Assembly (NCBI RefSeq): GCF_001956215.1
Contig: NZ_MRTQ01000001.1
Span: 62,001-126,000 of the forward strand
Length of the DNA stretch: 64,000 nucleotides
DNA from: Paenibacillus sp. FSL R5-0490
Lineage (GTDB): Bacteria > Bacillota > Bacilli > Bacillales > Cytobacillaceae
Direction of reading: 5' to 3'
Below the pieces are notes generated by a model, which saw only the letters and a list, made by a program, of their open reading frames with translations, was not told the DNA's origin and made no database searches. This document shows positions 46,774 to 55,540 of the stretch, in pieces. The translations under genes and the position numbers were made by a program. Numbering within the stretch: position 1 is the stretch's first letter; each line of letters opens with the position of its first letter.

Positions 46774-47162
46774 GTTACAAAATTATTACGAATAAATTTG
46801 GTAAATTTATGTAATTAAAACAAAATTTATAAGTTCATTAGTCATAGATAACCTAATCATAAAGTGTAATATTAAAAAAAATAGTAAAAAAGAACTATTG
46901 AAGGAGATGTAAGGAAAAATCAGAAAGGATAAAGGATATAGTAATTATGGTAATTATTACAAAAATACTTATATAACTTTCAGCATATTTAAAAGATTTG
47001 TCGAAAATAGGTCGAAAGAATCACTAATTTTAACCTTAAGTACATAGACATATTATTTCATATTCATTACAATAATGTTTATGATGACATATTTTGTCCA
47101 TTATCACCAAAATTCTACAATAATTACCATGTAAAAATTGTTTTTAATACGAGGTGTTATGA
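46774..47162 (+). other. AT-rich control region before the fla/che operon
   Basis: About 390 bases with no coding frame. Very AT-rich. It contains GTAATTA and TAATTATTAC around 46939-46960 as imperfect repeats and one well-formed sigma-A promoter (47045-47073). I looked for a sigma-D promoter (TAAA-N14-16-CCGATAT) and found none convincing. Confidence 0.65.
47045..47073 (+). promoter_or_regulatory. Sigma-A promoter of the fla/che operon
   Basis: TAGACA (47045-47050), exactly 17-bp spacer, TACAAT (47068-47073), 90 bases before the flgB start. Good candidate for the main operon promoter. Confidence 0.75.
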
Positions 47163-47558
47163 TTGAAGCTGTTTTCCGGTACTATATCTACATTAGAACA
47201 AGCACTGAACTATTCTTCGCTTAAACAAAAAGTAATATCACAAAATATTGCAAATGCAGATACTCCAAACTATAAAGCAAAAGATGCCAGCTTTAAAGCT
47301 GCTTTCAAAAACGCTTTAAATGATTCAATGGAAGCAAAAAAAAGTGACTACAGACATTACGATTTTAAAAATGGTTCATCCTCAGGGCAAGGTATAGTGA
47401 CAAAACCTGATACTTCTTACAATCATAATGGCAATAGCGTTGATTTAGATAAGGAAATGGCGGAACTGGCTACAAATCAGATTTACTATAATGCAGTTAT
47501 TGAACGGGTAAGCGGTAAGTTTTCCAGTCTGCAGAATGTATTGCGGGGAGGCAAATAG
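47163..47558 (+). CDS. flgB: Flagellar basal-body rod protein FlgB
   Basis: FlgB is a proximal rod subunit. The 131-residue protein begins MKLFSGTISTLEQALNYSS and has the rod-protein signature ISQNIANADTPNYKAKD. The start is TTG 47163; an ATG four bases earlier is in another frame and opens only a 21-codon frame. GAGGTG is at 47151-47156. C-terminal helix LATNQIYYNAVIERVSGKF is typical. First gene of the operon; flgC starts 2 bases after its stop. Confidence 0.96.
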   Translation: MKLFSGTISTLEQALNYSSLKQKVISQNIANADTPNYKAKDASFKAAFKNALNDSMEAKKSDYRHYDFKNGSSSGQGIVTKPDTSYNHNGNSVDLDKEMAELATNQIYYNAVIERVSGKFSSLQNVLRGGK

Positions 47559-47560
47559 TA

Positions 47561-48013
47561 ATGTCTATGTTTCATAGTATGAATAACACTGCATCGGCAC
47601 TAACTGCCCAAAGGCTCCGTATGGATGTAATTTCTTCTAATATGGCCAATGCAGATTCTACAAGAAGTATAAATGGAGATGGACCCTACAGAAGGAAGTC
47701 GGTAGTACTGGAACCGAGAGAAGGACAATTTTCCTCTTTTTTAAATATGGCCATGAGCCAAAAAGGAGGTAGTTCTGCAGGGAATGGAGTAAAGGTGTCA
47801 AGAATTGTAGAAGATCGGGTGACCCCAACTAAAATGGTTTATGATCCTTCCCATGTTGATGCTAATGAAGATGGATATGTTGAAATGCCCAATGTGGACC
47901 CTTTGAGAGAAATGACAGATCTTATTAGTGCAACAAGATCCTATGAAGCAAATGTAACGGTTTTTAATGCCTCTAAAGGCATGATGATGAAAGCTTTGGA
48001 AATCGGCAAATAA
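47561..48013 (+). CDS. flgC: Flagellar basal-body rod protein FlgC
   Basis: FlgC is a rod subunit, 150 residues as in B. subtilis. SALTAQRLRMDVISSNMANAD is the N-terminal rod signature, and YVEMPNVDPLREMTDLI with TRSYEANVTVFNASKGMMMKA the C-terminal one. GGGAGG lies in the end of flgB, 13 bases upstream. Tight spacing with flgB and fliE indicates coordinated expression. Confidence 0.97.
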   Translation: MSMFHSMNNTASALTAQRLRMDVISSNMANADSTRSINGDGPYRRKSVVLEPREGQFSSFLNMAMSQKGGSSAGNGVKVSRIVEDRVTPTKMVYDPSHVDANEDGYVEMPNVDPLREMTDLISATRSYEANVTVFNASKGMMMKALEIGK

Positions 48014-48025
48014 GGAGAACCTTAA

Positions 48026-48331
48026 ATGAATAATGTAACTTTTATGCCAGTAAATGCTATAAAGCCTGCTGAAAATCAAAAGACTCATACGTATACATCA
48101 TTCGATGCTCAGCAGAGTTTTTCGTCGGTCTTAAAGCAATCAATTGAAAACATCAATAATGCACAGATTCAGTCAGATGTTATGACTGAAAAACTTGCTA
48201 GGGGAGAAAATATTGATCTTCACCAGGTGATGATTACATCTCAAAAAGCGAGCATTACAATGCAGGCTGCACTGGAAATTAGAAATAAAGTTATTGAAGC
48301 TTATCAGGAAGCTATGAGAATGCAGGTTTAA
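48026..48331 (+). CDS. fliE: Hook-basal body protein FliE
   Basis: FliE links the MS ring to the rod. The 101-residue protein has a low-complexity N-terminus and the conserved C-terminal helices (ENIDLHQVMITSQKASITM, then EIRNKVIEAYQEAMRMQV). AAGGAGAACC precedes the ATG. A terminator-like hairpin follows (48348-48405). Confidence 0.95.
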   Translation: MNNVTFMPVNAIKPAENQKTHTYTSFDAQQSFSSVLKQSIENINNAQIQSDVMTEKLARGENIDLHQVMITSQKASITMQAALEIRNKVIEAYQEAMRMQV

Positions 48332-48347
48332 TAATACAGCTGTTTCA

Positions 48348-48405
48348 TTGAAAAAACTTAGGAATTGAAAGAATCCGCTGATTGGTGGGGTTTTTTCAAT
48401 TTTTT
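48348..48405 (+). terminator. Terminator-like hairpin between fliE and fliF
   Basis: TTGAAAAAACTT (48348-48359) pairs with GGGTTTTTTCAA (48388-48399), 10 Watson-Crick and two G-T pairs, followed by six T. It would end transcripts early inside the fla/che operon or set a ratio between rod and later genes. Confidence 0.55.
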
Positions 48406-48443
48406 AATGAAGGAAATTGATTAAAGCTAAAAACTAGTTATGG

Positions 48444-48470
48444 CGGTTATTAGCTAAGACAGAATAACCG
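48444..48470 (+). promoter_or_regulatory. Hairpin abutting the fliF ribosome binding site
   Basis: CGGTTATT (48444-48451) and AATAACCG (48463-48470) form a perfect 8-bp stem. Its last base is the first G of the GGAGG that serves fliF, so the fold may alter fliF initiation. Confidence 0.5.
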
Positions 48471-48480
48471 GAGGATTGTG

Positions 48481-50088
48481 ATGAAAGAGACGCTGCAGAG
48501 ATATATAAGCAAATTGAAAGAGTACTGGGGAAGCAGGTCAAAAAAACAAAAGACAATTATGATTAGTGCAGCTGCAATATGTATACTGCTGATTGCAGCT
48601 GCAGCTATCTTTAGTACCAGGACCAATCTCGTTCCTCTATACAGCAACCTGACACCTTCAGAAACTGGAACGATAAAAGAAAGTCTCGATACTAGAGGAA
48701 TTGTATCAGAAATAGCAGATGGCGGAACTACAATTAAAGTACCTGAAGAGTCAGTAGATACCCTGAAAGTAGAACTGGCAGCAGAAGGAATTCCGAAATC
48801 AGGAAGCATTGATTATTCATTTTTCAGCCAAAATGCAGGGATTGGCATGACAGAAAACGAGTTCAATGTTCTAAAGCTGGAAGCAATGCAGACTGAGCTT
48901 GCGAATTTGATGAAAGGGATCGATGGAGTCAATGATGCCAAGGTAATGATTAACCTCCCGGCGAAAGGCATCTTTGTAAATGATCCTTCAGAGGAAGCCT
49001 CCGCATCTATTGTCCTTAACACAAAACCAGGTCATCAGTTTGAAGAATCGCAAATTCAGGCGCTTTATCACCTGGCTGCGAAAAGTGTACCAAACCTTCC
49101 CACTGATAATATCGTCATTACCAACCAGTTTTTTGAGTATTTTGATTTAAAAAATGAACAAAATTCTTCTCCTGAAAGCACTTTTGCGGCACAGCATGAA
49201 ATCAAAAAAGAAATTGAGCGTGATGTACAGCGCCAGGTACAGAATATGCTGGGCACTTTAATGGGACAGGATAAGGTGGTTGTATCCGTAACTGCCGATA
49301 TTGACTTTACCCAGGAAAACAGGGAAGAAAACCTGGTTACGCCTGTTGATGAAGAAAATATGGAAGGTATAGCGATCAGTGCTCAAAAGATTACGGAAAC
49401 GTTTACTGGAAACGGTGATGCTGCAGGCGGATTTACTCCGGCTGGAGGCAATGATGAACCTGCGGGCACTGACGCTGCTACTTATCAGGAAAGCGGAAAT
49501 TCCAACGGGGATTATGAACGAATAGAAGAGACTATTAATAATGAAGTAAATAAAATCCGCAAAGAGATCGTTGAAAGCCCATATAAAGTCAGAGACCTGG
49601 GCATTCAGGTAATGGTGGAACCGCCGACAGCGGATGACCCTGCATCGCTTCCGCAAGAGAGAATTAATGATATTACTCAAATTCTTGGAACTGTAGTCCG
49701 CACGACAATTAATAAGGATGCGGCAGCTGATGCAGAATTAACAGATGAGGCAATTCAGGATAAAATTGTCGTTTCAGTACAGCCATTCAACGGTAAAGTT
49801 GAGTTCCCTGATCAGGCAAGCACCAGCATTCCCTGGTGGATTTATGCAATCGGGGGAGTATTGCTTATTATCATTGCTCTATTAATCTTCCTTTTTGCCA
49901 AAGCCAGAAAGAAGCAGAAACAAGAAGAAGAGATTGAATTACAGGAACCAGAGACATTCAACCTTCCGGATGTTAATGACGAGCATGAAACAGAAAGTAC
50001 AATGAGGCGCAAACAGCTGGAGAAAATGGCAAAGGAAAAGCCTGAAGACTTTGCGAAGCTTCTTCGCACATGGATCGCAGAAGATTAA
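48481..50088 (+). CDS. fliF: Flagellar MS-ring protein FliF
   Basis: FliF forms the MS ring in the membrane, housing the export gate and binding FliG. The 535-residue protein has a first helix (about 25-46), ring-building domains (SIDYSFFSQNAGIGMTENEF, KVMINLP, SASIVL), a variable acidic loop (about 300-350), a second helix (IPWWIYAIGGVLLIIIALLIF), and the C-terminal FliG-binding tail ending KPEDFAKLLRTWIAED. ATG 48481 with GGAGG six bases upstream is preferred over the adjacent GTG 48478. Confidence 0.97.
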   Translation: MKETLQRYISKLKEYWGSRSKKQKTIMISAAAICILLIAAAAIFSTRTNLVPLYSNLTPSETGTIKESLDTRGIVSEIADGGTTIKVPEESVDTLKVELAAEGIPKSGSIDYSFFSQNAGIGMTENEFNVLKLEAMQTELANLMKGIDGVNDAKVMINLPAKGIFVNDPSEEASASIVLNTKPGHQFEESQIQALYHLAAKSVPNLPTDNIVITNQFFEYFDLKNEQNSSPESTFAAQHEIKKEIERDVQRQVQNMLGTLMGQDKVVVSVTADIDFTQENREENLVTPVDEENMEGIAISAQKITETFTGNGDAAGGFTPAGGNDEPAGTDAATYQESGNSNGDYERIEETINNEVNKIRKEIVESPYKVRDLGIQVMVEPPTADDPASLPQERINDITQILGTVVRTTINKDAAADAELTDEAIQDKIVVSVQPFNGKVEFPDQASTSIPWWIYAIGGVLLIIIALLIFLFAKARKKQKQEEEIELQEPETFNLPDVNDEHETESTMRRKQLEKMAKEKPEDFAKLLRTWIAED

Positions 50089-50100
50089 GGAGGATAAAAA

Positions 50101-51117
50101 ATGCCAAAAAAAGAACAAAGAGAACTCACAGGTAAGCAAAAAGCGGCTATTCTTCTTATTTCTCTTGGTCCTGATGTTGCATCCTCTGTTTATAAACACC
50201 TAAGCGAGGAAGAAATTGAAAAATTGACCCTGGAGATCTCAGGAGTCCGAAAAGTTGATTCGGTTGCAAAAGAAGAAATTCTCGAAGAATTCCATCAAAT
50301 TGCCCTTGCGCAGGATTATATTACGCAGGGAGGAATTGGATATGCAAAAACAGTTCTGGAAAAAGCACTCGGTACAGAGCAGGCTTCAGCTATTATTAAC
50401 AGATTGACGTCTTCTCTGCAGGTAAGGCCATTCGATTTCGCCAGAAAAGCAGATCCGGCACAAATCCTGAATTTTATTCAGAATGAACATCCGCAAACGA
50501 TCTCCTTGATATTATCTTATCTAGATCCAGCACAGGCAGGGCAAATTCTGTCAGAGCTGCCGCAGGAAATGCAGGCGGATATTGCAAGAAGGATTGCTGT
50601 TATGGATAGTACATCTCCTGAGATTATTAATGAAGTTGAACAGATTCTTGAAAGAAAGCTGTCTTCTACTGTAACTCAGGATTATACTCAGACCGGCGGC
50701 ATCGAGTCTGTGGTAGATGTTCTTAATGGAGTTGATCGTGCAACAGAAAGGACTATTCTGGATGCACTGGAGATTCAGGATCCGGAGCTTGCTGAAGAAA
50801 TTAAGAAGAGGATGTTTGTGTTTGAAGACATCGTTACTCTTGACAGTCGCGCTATACAGCGTGTTATCCGGGATTGTGAAAGTGAAGACCTTATGCTTTC
50901 ACTCAAGGTATCCAGTGAAGAAGTTAAAGGAATTGTCTTTAAAAACATGTCTTCCAGAATGGTTGAAACCTTTAAGGATGAAATGGAATACATGGGTCCT
51001 GTGAGATTAAGAGATGTTGAAGAAGCTCAATCAAGAATAGTTGGCATAATAAGAAGACTGGAAGAATCAGGGGAGATCATCGTCGCTCGCGGCGGAGGAG
51101 ATGATATTATTGTCTAG
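50101..51117 (+). CDS. fliG: Flagellar motor switch protein FliG
   Basis: FliG is the rotor protein that takes torque from MotAB. The 338-residue protein has the N-terminal FliF-binding domain (KQKAAILLISLGPDVASSVY), the middle domain with EHPQTISLILSYL (EHPQ motif), and the C-terminal torque helix with FEDIVTLDSRAIQRVIR. AAGGAGGATAA precedes the ATG. It overlaps the next gene's upstream reading frame. Confidence 0.98.
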   Translation: MPKKEQRELTGKQKAAILLISLGPDVASSVYKHLSEEEIEKLTLEISGVRKVDSVAKEEILEEFHQIALAQDYITQGGIGYAKTVLEKALGTEQASAIINRLTSSLQVRPFDFARKADPAQILNFIQNEHPQTISLILSYLDPAQAGQILSELPQEMQADIARRIAVMDSTSPEIINEVEQILERKLSSTVTQDYTQTGGIESVVDVLNGVDRATERTILDALEIQDPELAEEIKKRMFVFEDIVTLDSRAIQRVIRDCESEDLMLSLKVSSEEVKGIVFKNMSSRMVETFKDEMEYMGPVRLRDVEEAQSRIVGIIRRLEESGEIIVARGGGDDIIV

Positions 51118-51886
51118 GCTAATAAAATCATACTCTCCCGCAGTGCCAAAAGAAGAAAAGAAAGTCATTTCGATCAGACTGCTGCAAAGTAATTCAAATC
51201 ACAAAGAAGAGACAGTGGAGCAGAGTGCTGCGAGTCCCCATGAAGAGCTTCAAGCTATGCTGAACAGTGCCCGTGAGGAAGCTGAGAGGATTCTAAACGC
51301 TGCAAGAATAGATTCTGAAAATGTGGCCCGGCAAATGGACGAACAACGCATGGCGCTTGAACAGGAAAAACAAAAAATATTTGAAGAAGCCAGAATACAA
51401 GGGTTTGCTGCTGGAGCTGATGAAGGCAGACAAAGCGGTCTCAGGGAATACAGTGAACTGATTCATATGGCAAGAGAAGTTGTAAACACAGCCAAACATG
51501 ATTATCAGCAGCACATCGAATCATCTGAACGGACCATACTGAACCTCGGATTAAAGGTTGCAGGGAAAATACTCAGCGAAGTTCTTGAACAGAATAGTGA
51601 CCAATTCCTTTCTATAGTAAAAAGGGCTTTAAAAGAAGCGAGAGAATATACTGAGATTCAGCTTCATGTACACCCAATGCACTATGATTTGCTTTTGTCT
51701 CATAAGGAAGAACTAATCCGGGTATTTCCTAAAGAGACAGATTTATATATTTATCCGGATGAGGAACTAAGTAATACAAGCTGCATAATTGAATCAGCCA
51801 ACGGACGAATTGAAGCCAGTGTTGACAGCCAGCTTGAAGAAATAAAAAGAAAACTCTTTGAGATGCTGGAGAGTGAACCAAATTGA
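51110..51886 (+). CDS. fliH: Flagellar assembly protein FliH
   Basis: FliH is the stator/negative regulator of the export ATPase FliI. A ~258-residue protein with an Ala/Glu-rich coiled coil (about 45-125) and a C-terminal globular region (IIESANGRIEASVDSQLEEI) resembling V/F-ATPase E/delta subunits. ATG 51101 is in frame but directly abuts GGAGGAG; TTG 51110 has nine bases of spacing and is preferred, so three N-terminal residues are uncertain. It overlaps fliG's end by 8 bases. Confidence 0.93.
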   Translation: MSRLIKSYSPAVPKEEKKVISIRLLQSNSNHKEETVEQSAASPHEELQAMLNSAREEAERILNAARIDSENVARQMDEQRMALEQEKQKIFEEARIQGFAAGADEGRQSGLREYSELIHMAREVVNTAKHDYQQHIESSERTILNLGLKVAGKILSEVLEQNSDQFLSIVKRALKEAREYTEIQLHVHPMHYDLLLSHKEELIRVFPKETDLYIYPDEELSNTSCIIESANGRIEASVDSQLEEIKRKLFEMLESEPN

Positions 51887-53199
51887 AACTTGAACAGCTG
51901 ATCAGCGAGATAGAAAAAATTGATAGCTTTAAGCGTTTTGGCAGAGTAAAAAGAGTAGTGGGTCTGATGATTGAGTCCCAAGGCCCGGAAAGTTCTATTG
52001 GGGATGTATGCATTATTCATATCGGCAAAGGACGCACAAGAAAGATCCAGGCGGAAGTAGTCGGATTTAAGAATGAGAATGTGATACTTATGCCTTATAC
52101 AGATGTACAGGATATTTCACCAGGCTCTCTTGTCGAGACAACCTCGAGACCTCTTGAGGTGAAGATAGGCCCGGCTCTAATTGGACAAGCAATAGATTCA
52201 CTGGGACAGCCTCTCGACGGGTCCTTGCTGCCAAAAGGGCTGACGCCAGTCCTAACGGAACAAACTCCTCCTAATCCTCTGAAAAGACCGCCGATTTCTG
52301 AACCTATTGAAGTAGGTGTAAGAATGATCGACAGTCTGCTGACTGTAGGAAACGGACAGCGGGTCGGGATATTTGCAGGTAGCGGAGTTGGGAAGAGCAC
52401 TCTTCTTGGAATGATAGCCCGCAATACTAATGCAGATCTAAATGTGATTGCCCTTATTGGCGAGAGGGGCAGAGAGGTCAGGGAGTTTATTGAGAGGGAC
52501 CTGGGGCCGGAAGGTTTGAGAAGATCCATAGTGGTTGTCGCTACGTCTGACCAGCCGGCACTCATGAGAATTAAAGGGGCATACACAGCCACAGCAATTG
52601 CTGAATATTTCAGGGACAAAGGCTTAAATGTCATGTTAATGATGGATTCAGTAACCAGGGTGGCAATGGCTCAGCGGGAAGTCGGTCTTGCAGTCGGAGA
52701 ACCGCCAACAACTAAAGGGTATACGCCATCTGTTTTTGCTGTATTGCCTAAGCTTCTTGAAAGAACAGGTACAAACGAATACGGCTCTATAACGGCATTT
52801 TATACCGTACTGGTGGACGGGGACGATATGAATGAGCCAATCGCGGATACAGTCAGGGGAATATTGGATGGACACTTTGTTCTTGACCGGTCATTAGCGA
52901 ACAAGGGACAGTATCCAGCTATTAATGTATTGAAAAGTGTAAGCCGTGTAATGAATCATATAGCAGATGCATCTCATGTTAAATCAGCTGAAAAGGTAAG
53001 AGAAATGCTGAGCACATATATCAATGCAGAGGATTTAATTAATATTGGAGCCTACAAACGCGGCTCATCGATGGAAATAGATGAAGCTATACGATTATAT
53101 CCTTCGATCATCTCTTTTTTGAAACAAGAAACGAACGAAAAAATTTCTATCTTGGAAAGCGTTGGCCAATTAAAGGGATTAGCTGGAAAAGGGGAATAA
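51883..53199 (+). CDS. fliI: Flagellum-specific ATP synthase FliI
   Basis: FliI is the hexameric export ATPase. The 438-residue protein has Walker A AGSGVGKS (165-172), GERGREVREFIE, Walker B region VMLMMDSVTRVAMAQRE, and the C-terminal helical domain. Start is TTG 51883, four bases overlapping the fliH TGA, with GGAGAGTGAAC upstream; the N-terminus KLEQLISEIEKIDSFKRFGRV aligns with B. subtilis FliI. Confidence 0.97.
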   Translation: MKLEQLISEIEKIDSFKRFGRVKRVVGLMIESQGPESSIGDVCIIHIGKGRTRKIQAEVVGFKNENVILMPYTDVQDISPGSLVETTSRPLEVKIGPALIGQAIDSLGQPLDGSLLPKGLTPVLTEQTPPNPLKRPPISEPIEVGVRMIDSLLTVGNGQRVGIFAGSGVGKSTLLGMIARNTNADLNVIALIGERGREVREFIERDLGPEGLRRSIVVVATSDQPALMRIKGAYTATAIAEYFRDKGLNVMLMMDSVTRVAMAQREVGLAVGEPPTTKGYTPSVFAVLPKLLERTGTNEYGSITAFYTVLVDGDDMNEPIADTVRGILDGHFVLDRSLANKGQYPAINVLKSVSRVMNHIADASHVKSAEKVREMLSTYINAEDLINIGAYKRGSSMEIDEAIRLYPSIISFLKQETNEKISILESVGQLKGLAGKGE

Positions 53200-53202
53200 T
53201 AA

Positions 53203-53646
53203 ATGCAGTACCAATTTAAATTCAATAAAATCCTGACGATTAAAGAAAGAGAAAAAGATCAGGCATTTGATGTATATAATCAGGCTGTAAAACGATTTGA
53301 AGAAACTGCAAAGAAACTGTACGATCTGCTGAAAAAGAAAGAAGATCTGGAAGAATATCAGCAATCAAGACTGGCTGAAGGACTTCCGGTTCAGGAAATC
53401 AGGCATCACCAGCATTTTGTGAGCAGCATTGAGAAAACAATTGACCATTATCAAAAGATGGTCGCAAATGCAAGAAGCCAAATGAATTTCCAGCAGGAAA
53501 AACTAATGGAAAAAAATATTGAAGTAAAGAAATTTGAAAAAATTCAAGAAAAAGATTTAGCAGGATTTTTGGAAAGCATGAAGCAAGCAGAAGGAAGGCA
53601 AATGGATGATATCTCGATTCAGCTGTATATGAATCGGGGAAATTAG
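53203..53646 (+). CDS. fliJ: Flagellar export protein FliJ
   Basis: FliJ is a coiled-coil export chaperone and gate activator inserted in the FliI hexamer. The 147-residue protein, the B. subtilis length, is almost entirely helical and charged, starting MQYQFKFNKILTIKEREKDQA. Location between fliI and ylxF is standard. GGGGAATAA precedes the ATG. Confidence 0.95.
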   Translation: MQYQFKFNKILTIKEREKDQAFDVYNQAVKRFEETAKKLYDLLKKKEDLEEYQQSRLAEGLPVQEIRHHQHFVSSIEKTIDHYQKMVANARSQMNFQQEKLMEKNIEVKKFEKIQEKDLAGFLESMKQAEGRQMDDISIQLYMNRGN

Positions 53647-53654
53647 GTGGTTAA

Positions 53655-54266
53655 ATGGAAAAAATACCAGAAAAGCAAGAGACACGCAAAACTAGCCGGT
53701 TTCAATGGTTTATATTTGCTTTCTTAATCCCGATCCTGTTCGTAATAACTGTAGCCCTGCTGGTTTTCACGCTATCAGGAAACAATATTTTTGAAACAGC
53801 CAAAAAATATAGCCAGGAAGTGCCATTTTTAGCTACGGTGTTTGATGATAAGAAGTCCCGTTCACAGGAAGTAATGGAAGAGCAGCTCATCGGACTGCAG
53901 GCAGAAGTTAAAGATCGTGAAGCAAGAATATCTCAGCTGGAAAGCGAGCTTGACAGCAAAGAGCTGGAAATAGAAAGAGCAGGGCTCGAAAAGCAAAGGC
54001 TGGAGGAAGAAATCAGCGAGCTTACGGCTATAAAGGAAGAGAACAAGCGGGCCTTTAAAGATATCGTAAAGACTTATGAAAATATTTCTGCTAAAAAAGC
54101 AGCACCCATTCTAACTGAGATGAAGGATGAAGAAGCTGTAAAAATATTATCAAATGTTAATTCTGACGCGCTGGCTGCCATTATGGAGAAGATGAACCCG
54201 GAAGATGCCGCTCGATATACAGCACTCCTGACGGCAGCCAAAGAAAAAAGCGGATCGGATGATTAA
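53655..54266 (+). CDS. ylxF: YlxF, MotE-like membrane protein
   Basis: A 203-residue protein with one N-terminal helix (about 18-42), a long coiled coil (about 68-130), and a C-terminal MgtE-N-like/MotE-like helical domain (AAPILTEMKDEEAVKILSNV, then LAAIMEKMNPEDAARYTALL). Its role in flagellar function is not well defined; FliG middle-domain-like helices suggest a motor or export role. Start ATG 53655 lies 8 bases after the fliJ stop with TTAGGTGG upstream. Confidence 0.92.
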   Translation: MEKIPEKQETRKTSRFQWFIFAFLIPILFVITVALLVFTLSGNNIFETAKKYSQEVPFLATVFDDKKSRSQEVMEEQLIGLQAEVKDREARISQLESELDSKELEIERAGLEKQRLEEEISELTAIKEENKRAFKDIVKTYENISAKKAAPILTEMKDEEAVKILSNVNSDALAAIMEKMNPEDAARYTALLTAAKEKSGSDD

Positions 54267-54295
54267 CACCAAGTTTTGAGAGGAGGTGAAACTAA

Positions 54296-55528
54296 GTGGA
54301 AATTGGAGGATTGGGATTTATTCAGTCACAATATTCATCCGAAGATAAAGTATCTCTGCAGGATGCATCCAGCAGTGGTTTTGGAAGTCTTTTCTCCGCT
54401 TTAACCGGAACCGCTAAAGCTCAAGGAGAAAGCTTAACTTCTGCTGCAGATGAGAATAGGATTGAACAGTTACAGGAAATAATTAAATTTCTTAAAGTAA
54501 GTGAGATCTCTGAAATAGAAAATGGAAGCGAGCTGCTAGGGAAGAATTCCTTTCAAAATGGAACTGACATCATTGAAATCATTTCAGAGCAGCTGGATCT
54601 TTCACAGGAAGAATTGGTGCAAATGCTTGAAGGTTTTATTGGACATGTTCTTCCGGAAGTAAAGCGTAAGGATGTATATCCTGAAGAAGATATAGATGCA
54701 GAAAATAAAATCAGTTTACTAATTTCTGCAATATCAAATCATAAGATAAGCATCAACTTGGAGGGCAAAGATCTTAGCGGGGCATTAAAGGTTCTGAAAT
54801 TGTATGAATTGCTTTCTTCGAAACAAGACTTTCACACTAGTAAATTAAATCTGAAAGATTTCCTGAAAGATGTTCAAGTGAAAATTGAGAGTCTGCTAAA
54901 CAATAGAGAGGGTATTTTACAGAAAATTGTTACCCCGCTCGCAAGCGAATTAAACTCTTTAAAACAACAAAAGAATGCTGCTAATGAACCTGCGGGTCAG
55001 ACTGCCGCTAAAATTGTTCACAGAGCAGAAACTGGTTTACAGGGATTTATTCAGGTTCAAACCTTTTCTAAACCTGAACAGATGTCTCTCTTAAATCCAC
55101 AGGGAAAGACAGTAAGTGCAGACCAGATTATGCAGCAATTTGAAAACATATTATCCCGGAGCAGCTTCCTTAAAACGGGAGGGACACAAAAGCTATTTAT
55201 TAAGCTTAACCCTGACCATCTTGGAGCGCTGCGTATAGAGCTTATTCAAAAGGACTCTGCGATGATTGCCAGGATACTTACTTCCTCTGGAGCAGCAAAA
55301 GAAATTCTGGATTCACATATTAACGGATTGAAGCAGGCCTTTAGTTCACAAAGTATCCAGATAGAGAGAATAGAAATCTCTCAGCAAATGACACAGCAGG
55401 ATCGGGCCTTCAACAAAGATCCTCAGCAGCAGGAACAGAGGCAGCAGCAGAATAAGGATGATAATACGCAGCCTGAGAGAGAATTTAACAGCTCTTTTGA
55501 AGAAGCACTTCTTAATACAGAAGCATAG
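54296..55528 (+). CDS. fliK: Flagellar hook-length control protein FliK
   Basis: FliK measures the hook and switches export specificity through FlhB. The 410-residue protein has a variable N-terminal and middle part and the C-terminal FliK domain (KLFIKLNPDHLGALRIELIQ, about 299-318) with LNGLKQAF-like helix, then a Gln-rich tail. GTG 54296 with AGGAGGTG seven bases upstream is the start. It precedes flgD, the usual order. Confidence 0.94.
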   Translation: MEIGGLGFIQSQYSSEDKVSLQDASSSGFGSLFSALTGTAKAQGESLTSAADENRIEQLQEIIKFLKVSEISEIENGSELLGKNSFQNGTDIIEIISEQLDLSQEELVQMLEGFIGHVLPEVKRKDVYPEEDIDAENKISLLISAISNHKISINLEGKDLSGALKVLKLYELLSSKQDFHTSKLNLKDFLKDVQVKIESLLNNREGILQKIVTPLASELNSLKQQKNAANEPAGQTAAKIVHRAETGLQGFIQVQTFSKPEQMSLLNPQGKTVSADQIMQQFENILSRSSFLKTGGTQKLFIKLNPDHLGALRIELIQKDSAMIARILTSSGAAKEILDSHINGLKQAFSSQSIQIERIEISQQMTQQDRAFNKDPQQQEQRQQQNKDDNTQPEREFNSSFEEALLNTEA

Positions 55529-55540
55529 GAGTGATAGTAA

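Noticed and set aside
46990-47010. CodY-box-like sequence (TTTGTCGAAAAT) before flgB
   Set aside because: About five mismatches to AATTTTCWGAAAATT. CodY control of fla/che is known in B. subtilis, but this sequence alone does not show it.
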